NCBI GenBank assembly: GCA_033961575.1
Contig: CM066733.1
Location: 65,284,921 to 65,348,920 of the forward strand
Length of the DNA: 64,000 nucleotides
Reading direction: 5' to 3'
Source: Aselliscus stoliczkanus
Taxonomy: Eukaryota; Chordata; Mammalia; Chiroptera; Hipposideridae
Positions 1 through 11,720 of the stretch are shown in pieces. Position 1 is the stretch's first letter, and each line of letters opens with the position of its first letter. The position numbers were made by a program, and so were the translations under genes. Under the pieces are notes generated by a model, which was given only the letters and a program-made list of their open reading frames with translations, was not told the origin of the DNA and made no database searches.

Positions 1-90
1 TAATAGGTCTGGTGTGTGGCCTAGGCATTGCATTTCCAAAGCTCCCCCACCTCTCATTCCAATGTATGATCAGGACTGAGAACTACTGCT
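1..90 (+). mobile_element. MER5A-like hAT fragment, cut by window edge
   Basis: taataggtctggtgtgtggc, gcatttccaaagctcccc and ctgagaactactgct follow the MER5A consensus as I know it, ending at its right terminus. Confidence 0.6.
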
Positions 91-114
91 ATAGATTTTG
101 ACTAGGGTTGCCTA

Positions 115-228
115 GGGGCCAGCCGAGTGGCGCGGTAGTTAAGCGCTGGCCTGGGAAGCCAGAGGCCCCGGTTCAGGTCCCACATATGAGGACCAGTGAC
201 ACTGCCCTCATAAAACAAAACAAAACAA
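115..228 (+). mobile_element. Bat tRNA-derived SINE, short form
   Basis: GGGGCCAGCCGAGTGGCGCG head, A-box-like GTGGCGCGGTAGTTAAGCG, B box GGTTCAGGTCC, then CACATATGAG..CACTGCCCTC and an A-rich tail. A perfect 15-bp target duplication (gactagggttgccta) flanks it at 100-114 and 229-243. Confidence 0.93.
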
Positions 229-425
229 GACTAGGGTTGCCTAACTCTAGAAATCTCTTTGGATCATCAAAACTTGTTGACTTCTCTCCTGTGGGATTGA
301 TGTAATCTCTCCTATTATCTCTACGCCTTGCATGGAACCAGGGCATAATCTCAGGCTACTTCGTGTGACCTGGAGACCAGCAGCATTCATCTCACCCAGG
401 TAACCCTCCCCGCCTCCACCCAACA

Positions 426-725
426 ACTGAAACAGAATCTGCATTTTAACAAGATACCCAGGTGTGTTTCATTTGTTCCATAAAGTTTAAGGAGCACAGC
501 AAAGTGGCCTCAAATGATGCATTTCTAACAAGCTCCCAGGTTTTGTGGTTCTGCTGGTCCACAGCCCCCAGTGGCAAGGGTCTACAGCACTTTCTGAAAG
601 TGTGGCCCAATAAGGCTTTCCAGAAAAAGTGTGGGAAGCTCGTTCTGGACTCTACCACAAACTTCCTGAATCAAAAACTCCATGGGAATCTGGTTCTTGT
701 TTACATGAAAGGTGGAGAACCACTG
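426..725 (+). mobile_element. MER5A-like hAT remnants
   Basis: Two MER5A-like stretches: agaatctgcattttaacaag..ccaggtgtg, and gatgcatttctaacaagctc..ctgctggtcc, ending ggagaaccactg. The open frame here is an accident of this repeat. Confidence 0.6.
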
Positions 726-1119
726 ACGCACGCCTTACTTGTCCCCAGAGTAGGAACCATTCTCTCCTTTGAAAAGCAGCCCAATCTAATTGTTTAAAAG
801 CTCCTCTGCATTTAGCCTTAAGTTGGCCTTAAGGAAACAGTGTTAGTCTCTAAAGAAAATTTCTCTTCCTTAGCCCTTCAAGAAACTGAAGATAGTCTTT
901 CCCTTGCCTATAGGATCTTTATCATTAGGCCTAGATTCACCAACAATTGCTCCTCTTTCTGTTTCTTACTCTTCTGGTTATCCCCACATTGGAAACAAAC
1001 CTTCCAGTTCAGCATACCCCTTAAAGCAAGGCAGCTCAAACCAGAGATTAATGTCCAAAGTGAGCAACTTATGTACATGGTACACAAATGAAACTATCAA
1101 CTCTGATCAGAACATTATA

Positions 1120-1275
1120 TAGTAAAACCTTGGATTGCGAGTAACTTGGTTTGAAAGTGTTCCACAAGATGAGCAAACATTTCTAATACATTTTAACATG
1201 GTAAACAAGCGATGTCTTGCAATATGAGTAGTTTGTTTCTGCAACAAATTATTCACGCAAACCAAAGTATTACTG
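1120..1275. mobile_element. Non-autonomous TA-flanked DNA transposon
   Basis: About 156 bp. The 5' end agtaaaaccttggattgcga and 3' end acgcaaaccaaagtattact are imperfect inverted repeats, bordered by TA. Tigger/mariner-class by its ends; the exact family is not certain. Confidence 0.65.
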
Positions 1276-1584
1276 TACTTTAAATCCTGCAGCTGGAGGT
1301 TGCATTTTATCCTTCTGTTTTTAGAAAAGCTATGTATTATGTTCATTCAATGTTAAGCTTCTGTTTAACCACAACTCCTATGGCCCTTTCCCTCTGGGTC
1401 TTTAAGAGATGTCACCCCATTTCTATACTTTCACATTTACATATTGAACTTAAGTATAGTGCTTTACTTATAATCCAGATAAATACATTCATTGTGATCT
1501 CTACCGACTGTTTGAGTCCAACGAAGGTGTTCTAATTAGTCCTGAATAAACAGCCTTGGTTGGATTCAGATTAAGTCTGATCTT

Positions 1585-1725
1585 TATTACTATGCTGTAG
1601 GGCCTTAAGCAAGTTCCTTAGCCTTTATAAGCCTATGTATCATACTGTATGGGTACAATAATTGTACCTATCTCATAGGATATAAGGATTTGATAAGATA
1701 ATGTAAAAAGCACTTTGGAAAGTAT
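1585..1725 (-). repeat. MIR SINE remnant
   Basis: ccttaagcaagttccttagc, then ctatctcataggatataagg and aagcactttggaaagta match the MIR layout. Confidence 0.6.
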
Positions 1726-1905
1726 AAAGCTGTGTAAATGATTAATTAATAAAAGCATCCCTGAGCTACAAATAATTTACAAACTTAATAGCCATAACAT
1801 TTTTGTACTGTTTTCCGTACCCACAATAAGTGAGTGGCAGTCCTGAAATCCTCTAAAATACAAAATGTCTCTTCCACTACCCTCTATGTCCCATTTTAGT
1901 TTGCT

Positions 1906-1937
1906 CTGTGTGTGTGTGTGTGTGTGTGTTTGTGTGT
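1906..1937. repeat. (TG)n microsatellite
   Basis: About 15 TG units with one interruption (gtttg). Confidence 0.95.
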
Positions 1938-2700
1938 AGTTTCTGTCGTCTTCTGTCAACAAAAGAGGAGAGAGAACCTAGCCCAAGAACCAGTGAAACC
2001 AAATACCAGGATGGTTCTCTAGAAACCACCCATGTGGAAGTGGAGGAAACCAGAAAACCCCTGTAATGTCACTGACATGGGTTTCAAGGTGTTCAGACAG
2101 GGTACCAACTTGCAGTTTCTCATTGAAAGAGGAATTCAAAATTGCTAAGGTTCTGGCCATTGGAATTCTGTATAGCCAGGGTTCCCAAGCTAAGCTATGT
2201 GATAAAATATGAAATATAGTTAATGTAATATATCCTACATGAGATTTCACCCTGCCTTACTGTGAAGAAAGACCCTTAAAATTACTCCAAGGCAGTGAGG
2301 TTTCATTTAGAAAAGCCTATGAACTTTTATAGACCTCCCATGAGTGGCAAATTTCCTAGGTGGGAAGGAGTAAGACAAATATAGTTCAAGGCCTACTTAC
2401 CATTTGTACCTCTCCATCCCCCAAAACCTCTTTTCTTAAAATAGGAACAATCTCAAAAACAGGAGCCTCAGGCTTACCCCCCGAAGACTAGAAAATGCTT
2501 GACCATTTAAGGCTTTGTAGTCCATTTCTGTGAATCTCCTGGTACCATTTCAGACACAAACCTTTGCTGATTTGCATGATATACAGGTTGGAATGCTGAG
2601 GTTTTTAGAATATACATATTTTCAAAGAGTTGTAACTTGAGCACAGGTACAAGGCAAGGATTAAATATACTCAAATGACTCAAGTAACAAACACCTAATA

Positions 2701-2706
2701 TTTATT
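2701..2706 (-). terminator. TNFRSF21: Poly(A) signal AATAAA of TNFRSF21
   Basis: The plus strand reads TTTATT, so the transcript strand reads AATAAA. It is followed by a GU-rich stretch (ggtgtttgtt) starting about 7 nt downstream, which suits a cleavage site near 2675-2690. No better hexamer lies between it and the stop codon at a typical distance. Confidence 0.7.
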
Positions 2707-3771
2707 AATAAATTAGTACACTTGAAGGCATTTTTCTGATATCAGTCCCTTACCACTATCCATCCACAAACCCTGCCCACACAAAGGGAGTCCGTACCAC
2801 CTTTGCATTAGAATCTGGCAACTGCGCTTTAGAGAGTATGTTTATAAATGGGAGCATAGTTGCAAATACATCAGACAAGAGTTCTTACAGCTGCAGCCAT
2901 TTTTAAGTAAAGTGATTCGGTAATGAAGGTACCACCAGGATCAAGGCCTGGAGGGTAGGCTGGACCTATCAACTATGCGCGTATAAAAAAACAAGACATC
3001 TTCAAAGCAAAGCTGGGCCAATTCCCTACAGAAAAAGTGCCGCTGGCACTCCATGGTGACTTTCCAAAGTGCAGCAATATGTTCCAGAACAGCTCAATCC
3101 CTAAAAGATGAAGTTCAAGTTCTTTGGTGGCCTAGGTGTCGAGCCACTGAAATAGCAAGTCCTGATGGCTTGGGGATGTCATGTCTCCAGCCCAGAGCAT
3201 ATTAGTGTACGAGGAGCACGAGTAATCAAGCATTCTACACAGTGTCCAGATGAAAACCGCACAAACAGCAACAGTGTGGTCAAGTTTCTGCCATGAAAAT
3301 GAACTACACAACAAGGCATATTAAAAAGATAACTCAAAATCTAATTGAATTACAGTAATTCAGTGAGGGGTCTTACATTTCCTTAACCCTTAAGAAAAAT
3401 CCGTAAATGACATATAATAATAATTAAAAAAAAAAATAGTAAGAATAAAACAAGTAGGTGTGGATTTGAGACACGAAGACCGCTTACAGAAATCACAAGA
3501 TGGCGTTACATTTTTTAAAGAAAAGGCTCACAATCCAGTGTGCTGGAATCATCACACTGCATTTGTGGTACGTTTATGTGAATTTAAAGTGCACAGAAAA
3601 TTTCAAAAATACACAAGAAGGCAAAACAGAGAAAATATGGAACCTAAAAAACTTCAGTGGTGGGTATTTTGCAACAGTTATACCTTGCAAGGTTTATAAA
3701 CTAACTTCCCAGAAGGGTTAAAAAAAAAAAAAAGAAAGAAAGAGCTCAAAACACTGGCCATATACTCTGTT

Positions 3772-3773
<2 letters not shown>

Positions 3774-3811
<38 letters not shown>
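3774..3811. repeat. (CA)n microsatellite in the TNFRSF21 3' UTR
   Basis: About 19 uninterrupted CA units; the mRNA carries (UG)n. It lies about 80 nt after the stop codon. UG repeats are known binding sites for proteins such as TDP-43 and CELF; that binding happens here is inference. Confidence 0.95.
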
Positions 3812-3813
<2 letters not shown>

Positions 3814-3889
3814 CAAAAACCAAAACAAACAAACAAAAACACCCTGTCACTAAAATGAGTCATTTCCAGAGTGCAGCATCCCTTGAGTT

Positions 3890-4119
3890 CTACAGTAAGT
3901 CAGGAAGATGGCTATAAACAGAGTCCAGGAGGGTCTGGCTGGCTTCCTGGCTCTTCACTCCAATAATTTCAAATAGCCGGTCCAGCTTGTCCTCAGCCTG
4001 AGGAATCTCTTCAATCACTCGCAGCTCCTCAGGATTCAGAATGTGGAGCATATCATCAAAAATAGGCTGTAAGTCGCAGGGGTCCAGGCGTACCTGACGC
4101 AACACCGTGTCCTTCTTTT
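3890..4119 (-). CDS. TNFRSF21: TNFRSF21 exon 6: conserved C-terminal tail and stop codon
   Basis: 230 coding nt: two bases completing Glu580, 75 codons and TAG (3890-3892). The acceptor is ttccctgcag|AAAAGAAGG. The encoded tail starts [20 protein letters not shown] and ends SHLPDLL. It is helix-rich, with an [20 protein letters not shown] segment and then [19 protein letters not shown], and is nearly the human sequence as I know it. It sits where a leucine-zipper-like region was noted in early DR6 descriptions. The open frame upstream of 4119 is intron 5 and should not be joined. With this exon the window encodes 623 residues, which equals 655 minus the 32 of exon 1. Confidence 0.97.
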
Positions 4120-4452
4120 CTGCAGGGAAGAAAGGAGAGGGAAGGGGACAGTTGTAAAAGGACTGTACTGGGCAGTCATGGAAGACAGCGAAGAGTGTGC
4201 AGCTACTCCCTCCCCAGCCTACCCCCACTCCACCCCACAGCGAGTGAGAAATCCTCCGGCACATTTTAAACAACACTGGAGTTTTTACTTGCATTGTACA
4301 TAGCATAACAAAACAAGATTTGTTTAATGAAGATCAGACCAGGATCTAATAGAATGGATTGTTGATGTGTCCTTTGAGGTGATGTCTGCCAAAATCTAAC
4401 TTCTTCTAAAACTCAGGAGAATGCTATAATACTTTTAGAAACTGAAAAACTA

Positions 4453-4635
4453 GGGGGCGGCTGGTTAGCTCAGGTGGTCAGAGCGCAGTGCTCATAACAC
4501 CAAGGCTGCTGGTTCACTCCCCACATGGGCCGCTGAGCTGCGCCCTCCACAACTAGATTGAAGCGACTACTTGACTTGGAGCTGATGGGTCCTGGAAAAA
4601 CACACTGTTCCCCTATTTAAAAAAAAAATTTTTTT
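4453..4635 (+). mobile_element. tRNA-like SINE, Rhin-type of rhinolophoid bats
   Basis: Head ggctggttagctcaggtgg, then ataacaccaaggctgctggt, a B-box-like ggttcactccc, a body with cctccacaactagattgaag, and an end resembling other copies (ctgttcccc, A-rich). Near-perfect flanking duplications are aaactgaaaaacta at 4439-4452 and aaacctgaaaaacta at 4636-4650. The family name is from memory. Confidence 0.8.
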
Positions 4636-4747
4636 AAACCTGAAAAACTAAAACAAACCAAAAACATAAAAAATTATTATTTTCCCCCATCTGTAGTTTG
4701 TTTACTAAACAAAGATCTCAGCCCATCTTTTCCCCTCAAAATTTTAA

Positions 4748-4785
4748 GTAATCTGCTTATATGACTGTAATCTGCTTATATGACT
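4748..4785. repeat. 19-bp tandem duplication
   Basis: gtaatctgcttatatgact occurs twice head to tail without a mismatch. Confidence 0.95.
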
Positions 4786-5674
4786 TTCTAAATATATTGC
4801 CATATTTAAAACTAAACTACTAAGACCAAAAGTGCATAAGAAAACAATGCTTCTTGGGTCCACCTTACAGTGGGGTGAGGAACTATAACTTTTATTACTA
4901 TTATAAAAATTTTCTCTAAAGTATAATATGTAATGAAATATACAATAAAATACATTTTATACAAATATAAAATAGATAACTATAAATATGTACACTGTAG
5001 AAAATATAAAGATGTAAAATAGAACATATTTTATAAATATATAAACTATAACATAAAATGATAACCTTTCCACTAAAATATAACTGGAACTAAACAAACT
5101 AGGAAAATTCTAACAAAAATGTCATCATGAGTCTAGTGCACTTGCTAATTCTCTACCCGCCTGTTAAAAATGGAAAGTGGCAAATTATATATCAAAGCAC
5201 CAATCCACAATGTTTAAATCATTATTATATGCAACCATATTTTCAGCCAATTTTCACTCGTCACTAAAACCCATCCTTTGAGTCACTAAAACCTATACTT
5301 CAGACTCTCATGATAGGTTAATACTTTAAATCCTTGGGTTGTGCAAGCCTGGTAAATCATTTTCAAAGAAACCTGCCAGGTTACTTTTTATCAGTCCTTC
5401 CCTGAAACACACATGTGATAGTTCAGGAGGATAAAGGGTGACGACGGGTACCCGGGACCCCAGGCTCTCAGCCATGCAGTGAGTGTTGTAAAGATTTTCT
5501 AGGCATGTCCCCACTGGCTAAAGATGTGCTTTCTCTTAGGCCAGCCTTATCTTGGAGTCTAGGACTGATTCAACTACCGATTCCATTCGAATGATTCAAC
5601 TGCGACTGGCCAGTGGGAGTGGGGAGGGAGACACCCTGGGGCATTTTGCGGGGAGGCTTAAAGAATGTCTGCAC

Positions 5675-5903
5675 CTTTGGTAATAAAGGAGCCCGTCCTG
5701 CTCAGTGCAGAGGAGCCGCTGGATGTGGAGTCGCAGCGAAGAAGGGGCTCAGACTCATCCACGAAGAAGCCCTTGTTTTTCTCTAGCGGGGAGGGCTCCA
5801 CGGTCAGGAGAGCGGAATTCTCAAGTTTCGTGTTGGGGCTGGGGATGGGGCTCGGGCTAAGCGGGCCGGGGCTCATCGGGAGAGCCAGTTTGTCAGTTTC
5901 CAG
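5675..5903 (-). CDS. TNFRSF21: TNFRSF21 exon 5: Ser/Pro-rich cytoplasmic linker
   Basis: 229 nt: 76 codons plus the first base of Glu580. The acceptor is tcttacag|CTGGAAACTG; the donor is TTACCAAAG|GTGCAG. It starts [10 protein letters not shown], then a proline/serine-rich run ([14 protein letters not shown]) followed by a serine-rich segment ending SRTGSFITK. This is the DR6 cytoplasmic linker between the death domain and the C-terminal tail, human residues 504-579. The open frame runs a few codons into the intron after SFITK; those codons are not coding, because exon 6 continues the frame with [10 protein letters not shown]. The composition suggests a flexible, phosphorylatable linker (inference). 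Confidence 0.96.
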
Positions 5904-6253
5904 CTGTAAGAGAGAACAAAAAAAACAGAAATTTTTTTTAGTGTATACTTAAAAATCTTTTGTCAGGCACTATTTTTTGTTCCAGTAAATATTTTATAGA
6001 TAAATTCTCCCATTTTGACAGTTCTTATGCTATTACTAGATACGCACAAACACACCACACACATACACTTTTAAATCTTTTAGAAATATATGTAATGATG
6101 TATGTGAGAATTAAAAATTAGGAAGCATATGCACTAAGCTGTTACCTCCCAGGAGTGGAACAGGACAAGGAAGTCAAGAGGAAGATCTCCAACTTCAAAT
6201 ATAATTTTGCGGAACCAGAAAAGGTCTTACATAATATCTAGTGTATTCCTCTC

Positions 6254-6632
6254 TGTTATGAGTTGAATTATGTCCCCTTCTCACCAAATTCATATGTCAA
6301 ATTTCTAACTCCTAAATTTGTAACTTCAGAATATGACTGTATTCAGAGATAGGGTCTTTAAAGAGGTAATTAAGGTACACTTGGGTCATAATCAGTGGTG
6401 TCCTTATAAAGAGGGATTAGGACACAGTCACACACACAGGGAAGACCATGTGAGAACAGAGGGATAAAACGGCCACCTCAATAAGCCGAGGAACGAGGCT
6501 TCAGAAGCGGCCAACCCTGCTCACATCTTTATCTCAAACATCCCACCTCCAGAACTGAGAAGACGTATTTCTCTTGTTTAAGTTTCCTCAGTCTGTGGAA
6601 TTTTATTATGAAAGCCTTAGAAAATGAATACA
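6254..6632 (+). mobile_element. MLT1-like MaLR solo LTR
   Basis: tgagttgaattatgtcccct, agagatagggtctttaaaga, gtgtccttataaagagg, ccacctccagaactgagaag and cagtctgtggaattttatta follow the ERVL-MaLR LTR consensus. It is an old, non-coding LTR. Confidence 0.7.
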
Positions 6633-6644
6633 CCCTCTCTTCAC

Positions 6645-6765
6645 AAGTCAAGAAACTGAGGCCTAGAGAAGTTAAGTGACTTTCTTAATTAAGGACTCCC
6701 AACCCGTAAGAGGCAGAACTAAGACTAGACCCTAGGCTTCCTGACTCCCATTTCAAACTAGCTCA
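6645..6765 (+). repeat. MIR SINE remnant
   Basis: gtcaagaaactgaggcctag, gaagttaagtgactt and a gcagaactaagactagaccc end are typical. Confidence 0.6.
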
Positions 6766-8373
6766 GCAATGAAATAAAACTGTTCGAAAGAATGAGAACA
6801 GAACAGCAGAGGCGAAGCGGCTAGAAGGAGAGAGATAGGCCCACCCCTCTGGAACCAGCATATCAGTTCTTAAGGATATAACGGGGAGCATGAGCATGCA
6901 GCTTGCATTCTGGAATTGGCACCCGAGAGACAATACAAAGAAGCAAACAAAGGAGATGGTTTCAGATGGAGATAGTGAGTTTCCTGACCACTCTGACTGG
7001 TGTGTGAAGAATGGATTTTAAGGAGACAAGATCGAAGTAGGGAGACTGGTTGGCATGCTGCTACAGTCGTCAGGTGAGGTATAATCATGGCCTGTCCCAA
7101 GTGTACAGTGGAGATGGGGGAAGTGATAGGTGATATCACCCCATTTCAGGTGAAATGACTAAGGCACAGAAAGGGCACACAGCTCCTGGGTGAAAGCCAG
7201 TGCTCATCTCAAGTCTGCTTGACATCTCTACTTTGGCCCTACTGTTCAACATTACACTTTAGAACTCTGGCAGGCACTTGTGACCTTTTCTAGTCCATTG
7301 ACTTTGATCTTTTTATTGGCTCTTCGCGTATGGATGAAAATGTGAGAGCCAGGTAGCCAGATCACACAGGGCAGGGTTCAGGAAGTGATGTCTGCTCTTC
7401 CCAGAGCTGTTAATCATCGCTCATTAGAACCCTCAAGACTTCACTCACGCATGTCAAATGAAACTTCAAGTTCCTCCATCAGGAAGACATTGACCTTTAT
7501 TCCAAAGCATTATGTTGAATAGTTGTAAAACACACAAAGCAAACACGACTGCCCCTTTTACAACCTGTAAGGCCGGAGAAGTTCTTGCAACTGACTGCAG
7601 ATCCTGAAGACCACTGATTACTACACGTGTCTAAGGTTCCAACAGTGGTGTTTCTTCCGTACTGTCACCCACACCCTGCGTCTGCTTCGGGTGCAAGGTT
7701 AAGACTTGGAAAACACATATTCCCAGAGGCCCCCTTCTGATCCACAGACAAGTCTTATCTTATGTATATGTTCTTAAAATTTTCATTCAATAGGCCCTGG
7801 CATGTGCCCCTCCTCCCCGAAAATGCACATGGCCACTCATGCCAATACATATTTTTGACTCACTCAATTAGACAAAGAGCACTTGTGTACCCCCTCTGTT
7901 TTTCAGGGACATTACATTAGACGACATGGTCAGTCAATATAGTTTACTGTTCTTGCTTATAAATGAAATTCCCACCCACAAATCACATGCCAACAGATTA
8001 AGAAGTCCACCCACCTATTTCCTGAACTCAGTTCAAAACTTTAAATATCTAATTGTCCCCCGACTTTTGCCAAAGGATATTATCAGTGGAAATTAAGCAC
8101 ATGATTTCCAACATAACTTGGAAAGACAGAATGCTGAAGTGATGCTCTCTTGTAATATGAAAAATGCCCCTAGGAATTGTTTGAACATTGCCACATTGGA
8201 GCAAAAAACTATAGCTACAGCCAGAAGCCACTTGACAATCATCCTTCTAGAAAATCTATTTCAGCCCTAAGTGTGGTATCTCTCACTTTATGCAGGATAC
8301 CTAGTAGCTGGTTGAATTTGAGATGTCTCTAAAATTATTTACATTTTTTTTCCTATAAGAAAAAAAAAACTGC

Positions 8374-9036
8374 TTGCTTTCCCAGATGACTGCCAAAGAT
8401 GGCGGAGGGGCAAGTCCTGGTGTTCAATGGCTGAGCCCGTCTCTTGGGCCACCTGGCAGCCACTGCGGCCAAGCAGGTACTGGTGGGCCAGAAGGTGGTG
8501 GTTGTGAGCTGTGAGAGCATCAACATTTCTGGCAATTTCTAGTTGAAGTACATGGCCTTTCTCCGCAAGCAGATGAACACCAACCCATCCTGAGGCCCTT
8601 ACCACTTTCAAGTTCACAATCGCCTCTGTTGGCAGACTGTGCGAGGCATGCTGCCCCTCAAGACCACATGGGGCCAGGCCGCCCTGGACCGCCTCAAGGT
8701 GTTTGATGGGATTCCACCACTCTATGACAAGAAAAAGCGAATGGTGGGTTCCTTCTGCCCTCAACGTTGTGCACCTGAAGGCTACACGGAAATTTGCTTA
8801 CATAGGGCGCCTGGCTCATGAGGTTGGCTGTAAGTGCCAGCCAGTCACAGCCCCTCTGTAGAAAAGAAAAGGCCAAGATCCACTATTGCAAGAAAAAAAC
8901 AGCTCATGAGGCTACAGAAAACAGGCCGAAAAGAACGTGGAGAAGAAAATTGACAGATGCAGAGGTCCTCAAGACCCATGGACTCCTGGTCTGAGCCCAA
9001 TAAAAATGACTATTAATTCCTTAAAAAAATAAAAAA
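8374..9036 (+). pseudogene. RPL13A pseudogene: RPL13A processed pseudogene
   Basis: Intronless copy of the ribosomal protein L13a mRNA, antisense to TNFRSF21 in intron 4. The start is ATGGCGGAGGGGCAAGTCCTG (ATG at 8399). Further matches are [22 protein letters not shown] and, near the end, the KKQL and HGLLV segments, with the stop at 8992-8994. A short 5' UTR piece precedes the ATG; AATAAA (8999-9004) and an A-rich tail follow, as expected for L1-mediated retroposition. It is broken by TGA at codon 12, a TAG and small deletion after the SGNF segment, a TGA in the NTNPS region and later frameshifts. The flanks aaaaaactgct and aaaaaattgct may be the target duplication. It cannot encode L13a. 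Confidence 0.93.
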
Positions 9037-11559
9037 ATTGCTCCTGCAAACTTACTTCTTTCCTCCCTTTACCTTAATATTTACAACATCCATCAAAATT
9101 GGTTTGCAAAACTGCAACTCAAGCATTGTGTCACCTGTGGTATCTCTAACCAGAAATGGAGTTGTCTGGATATTGGGAATAATTAATTCTTTATTTTATT
9201 AATTCAAAAAGTTTACGGTTCAGTACTGAGTTTATAGCAAATGAAGAACATTTATAAGATTTAGATACTAAAAGAGAAGACAGATACTCTAAACAAGAAA
9301 GCCAGATTTCCACAGGAGAGGGTCTTATTGTCTTATAAAAACTTTGAGCATAAAGTTATCAAAACATTCACAAAATGAGTAACTTAATTTATTCCTTATG
9401 CTTCTTTGAGCTTTCCAAATTCTCTACGGGGACATGTTAACTTTTTATAATTAGAAAAACAATAAATGTTCTTTTTGAAAGCAGTCACCACCGATAAGTA
9501 TATTTTCCTTCTGCTAACTTGAAAATGTTGTGGCTGCAGCAGCTCTTATTTATATCGGTAGCCAAGAAACAGGACAGTTGGAAGATCATATGCTTGGCTG
9601 AGCTCCTCTCTATACTTTTGTTAAATGTTCCCCGGCACCAGTCGGCAACACTCCCCGCAACTTGTTGTAGTGAGATAGATATTAAGACTTAAAAGAATAG
9701 CCTCCGGGAAAATTTCACCAGTGAAGGCAATGTATCCACCAGCGAGATATTTGAAGACCCTTTGGAGACGCTTGAAAAGTAAGGTTCTTTTTGTTTTATA
9801 GCCATGGAGTAATCATGCTAACTTGCAAGACTCAATTGAGAAATGAGGTAGGGACAGACCAGTAAGACAGACCAAAAAGGGAGGGGGCAGAGATAATGAA
9901 GAAAGAGCTCCCCCAGGCAGCCCAAAACAGATGGTTCTATTGTGTAAACTTCAAGAGCATGCAGTTTATTTTAGTCAAATGAGCCCCAAATGTTCTCCCG
10001 ATTAGTTTCCATGCAAGTACACTTAGTCCTTCCAGGTACTGTATTTATTAGTCCAAACTGATAAGGGAAGAAATAAGGTGTCCACCTGACTCAACATGTA
10101 AGTCACACCTAGAGAAGCTCCCTTGCTGACCTGACTATTTTCCTTTCTGATTCCCAGAATCACTGAGTATAAGGAACCATTCAAATGGATTAGTATACAG
10201 GGTATTGATCAAAATGAGTAAGCTTGAAAACCTCTGAGCTACAGAGGTTTGTAGCCGTGTTTGTAAGACCCGTGATATAACTTCTATTCGGGGTTGTACT
10301 GGAATGAGACATTTCCAGCGGTGTCCTTGGCAACCCTTCATTCCTACCTCAACCAGAGCCCCCAAAACTGAAGTGCCCACTCTGGGTGCTCAACCATATC
10401 ACAATCCAAAACTGAAGCTGAAAAATAATTCTCCTCTTTAATATCAAACCAAAAAACAATCACTTCCTTGTTGCCTGACATGACACCATGTGGAAAGTTG
10501 AAGAGTTTCTGTAGCCCCTGGGGATGGTAGAGCCGTGAACGGTAAAGGAAAATCCTTCCGCGCTTTCTCCACAGCAAAGGTGGCATATAAATGAAACCAG
10601 ATTTTAAGACTATTTTCATTCTCTCCTATGATCTAGCAGCCTTCCTAAATAGACTCTGCAAACAGGGATGTGCCAAGAACTCAGGCCTCGGAAGCCATTT
10701 TTTTTCAGCACGCATTTCATGGTCCCCACAATCAAGTCTTAAAAATCGAAGTCATGAAAATCCTGGAATATTATTGCAAGGGAATGAAAGGAAATATACC
10801 ACGAACTAGCCGTGTGGTCTAAAAAACCCACTTCCCTCCTCAGACCTGTTTCCTCATTTCTAAATGAAAAAGGTTAGACAGGTCATGTCTTTTCAAATGA
10901 GGTCTTATTTATTGTTTGTCTCACTACTGCTATTTCATTCTTGTGCCCGCACCCCAGCCACCACCCCAACTCCACTTTTTCCGCTCAAGTTATCCCCAAC
11001 TGGTTCACTCAACTAAAGTTTACCACCAAGTTATTTTCAATTACTACCCAATTACAATCTCCCTGTGGTTGCACAATCTGTTTTCACAAAAATAATTAAC
11101 AACTTTGATGCCTCAGTGACCCCCCTGAAATAAAGCATTAATTACTCAGCCTGGATACTCCTTTGCCAATCTGCTAAAATGGTTCAACTTAACCCCTTGA
11201 CTTCAGGCACTACCCAGTTGGGTTCTACCAGGCCCCATTTTCCCCCCTCTGTAGCCAGATTGCCTGACAAACTCAAAATGCAAGCTCCTTATACGGTCAA
11301 AAGCCACCCTTTAAACTAAACTTTTCCTCCAGACCTCATCTAATACTTAGAGAGAAGGAGGGGTTCTGTTACATTTGTGAAAATTTCCATCACTTTAATA
11401 ATGGTTTTTAAAAGCCCATTTGCTAAATTCAATGAAAACTAATTGCTATTCCATCTGAGTTGACGAGCTTGTTACTAAGACCCAGTAAACAAAAAGGGAC
11501 TTTAAGAAATATGCCAGTATTAATACTACGCTAAATGATCCCGCATGAAACATGCGTCA

Positions 11560-11720
11560 TCTATTTGCTGGCAAGGTAGCACTTATTAGCTTCATTTTAC
11601 TGATGAGAAAAGTGAGGCACTAAGAGGTGTAAGTAACCAACACAAGGTCACTGAGCCAGGATTCAAGATCAGGTCTGTCTAGTTTCAAATAATCCTATTT
11701 GCTGAGCCATGTCATTTCCC
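11560..11720 (+). repeat. MIR SINE remnant
   Basis: attttactgatgagaaaagt, gaggcactaagaggtgtaag, acaaggtcactgagccagg. Confidence 0.65.

Larger units (their letters stand above)
2680..3889 (-). other. TNFRSF21: TNFRSF21 3' UTR
   Basis: Non-coding part of the last exon, about 1.2 kb, running from the stop codon to the first good poly(A) signal. It contains a U-rich stretch just after the stop, then a (UG)n tract (3774-3811 on the plus strand, as CA), then unique sequence. The right border is fixed by the stop codon. The left border is inferred from the AATAAA at 2701-2706 and is approximate. A UG tract at this place also exists in the human 3' UTR as I remember it. Confidence 0.8.
4120..5674 (-). 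other. TNFRSF21: TNFRSF21 intron 5
   Basis: GT-AG intron of 1,555 bp. It contains one tRNA-like SINE (4453-4635), a 19-bp direct tandem duplication (4748-4785) and a very AT-rich stretch near 4900-5060. I see no coding or RNA gene in the rest. Confidence 0.9.

Noticed and set aside
115..228. tRNA gene
   Set aside because: The A and B boxes belong to a SINE with poly(A) and target duplications; the D arm is abnormal.
462..797. 111-codon open frame on the plus strand
   Set aside because: Lies on a MER5A-like repeat and shows no recognisable domain.
4120..4306. N-terminal part of the open frame around exon 6
   Set aside because: Intron 5 sequence upstream of the acceptor; the protein match begins only at 4119.
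8639..8821. Open frame inside the L13a-like sequence
   Set aside because: A surviving fragment of the broken RPL13A retropseudogene.
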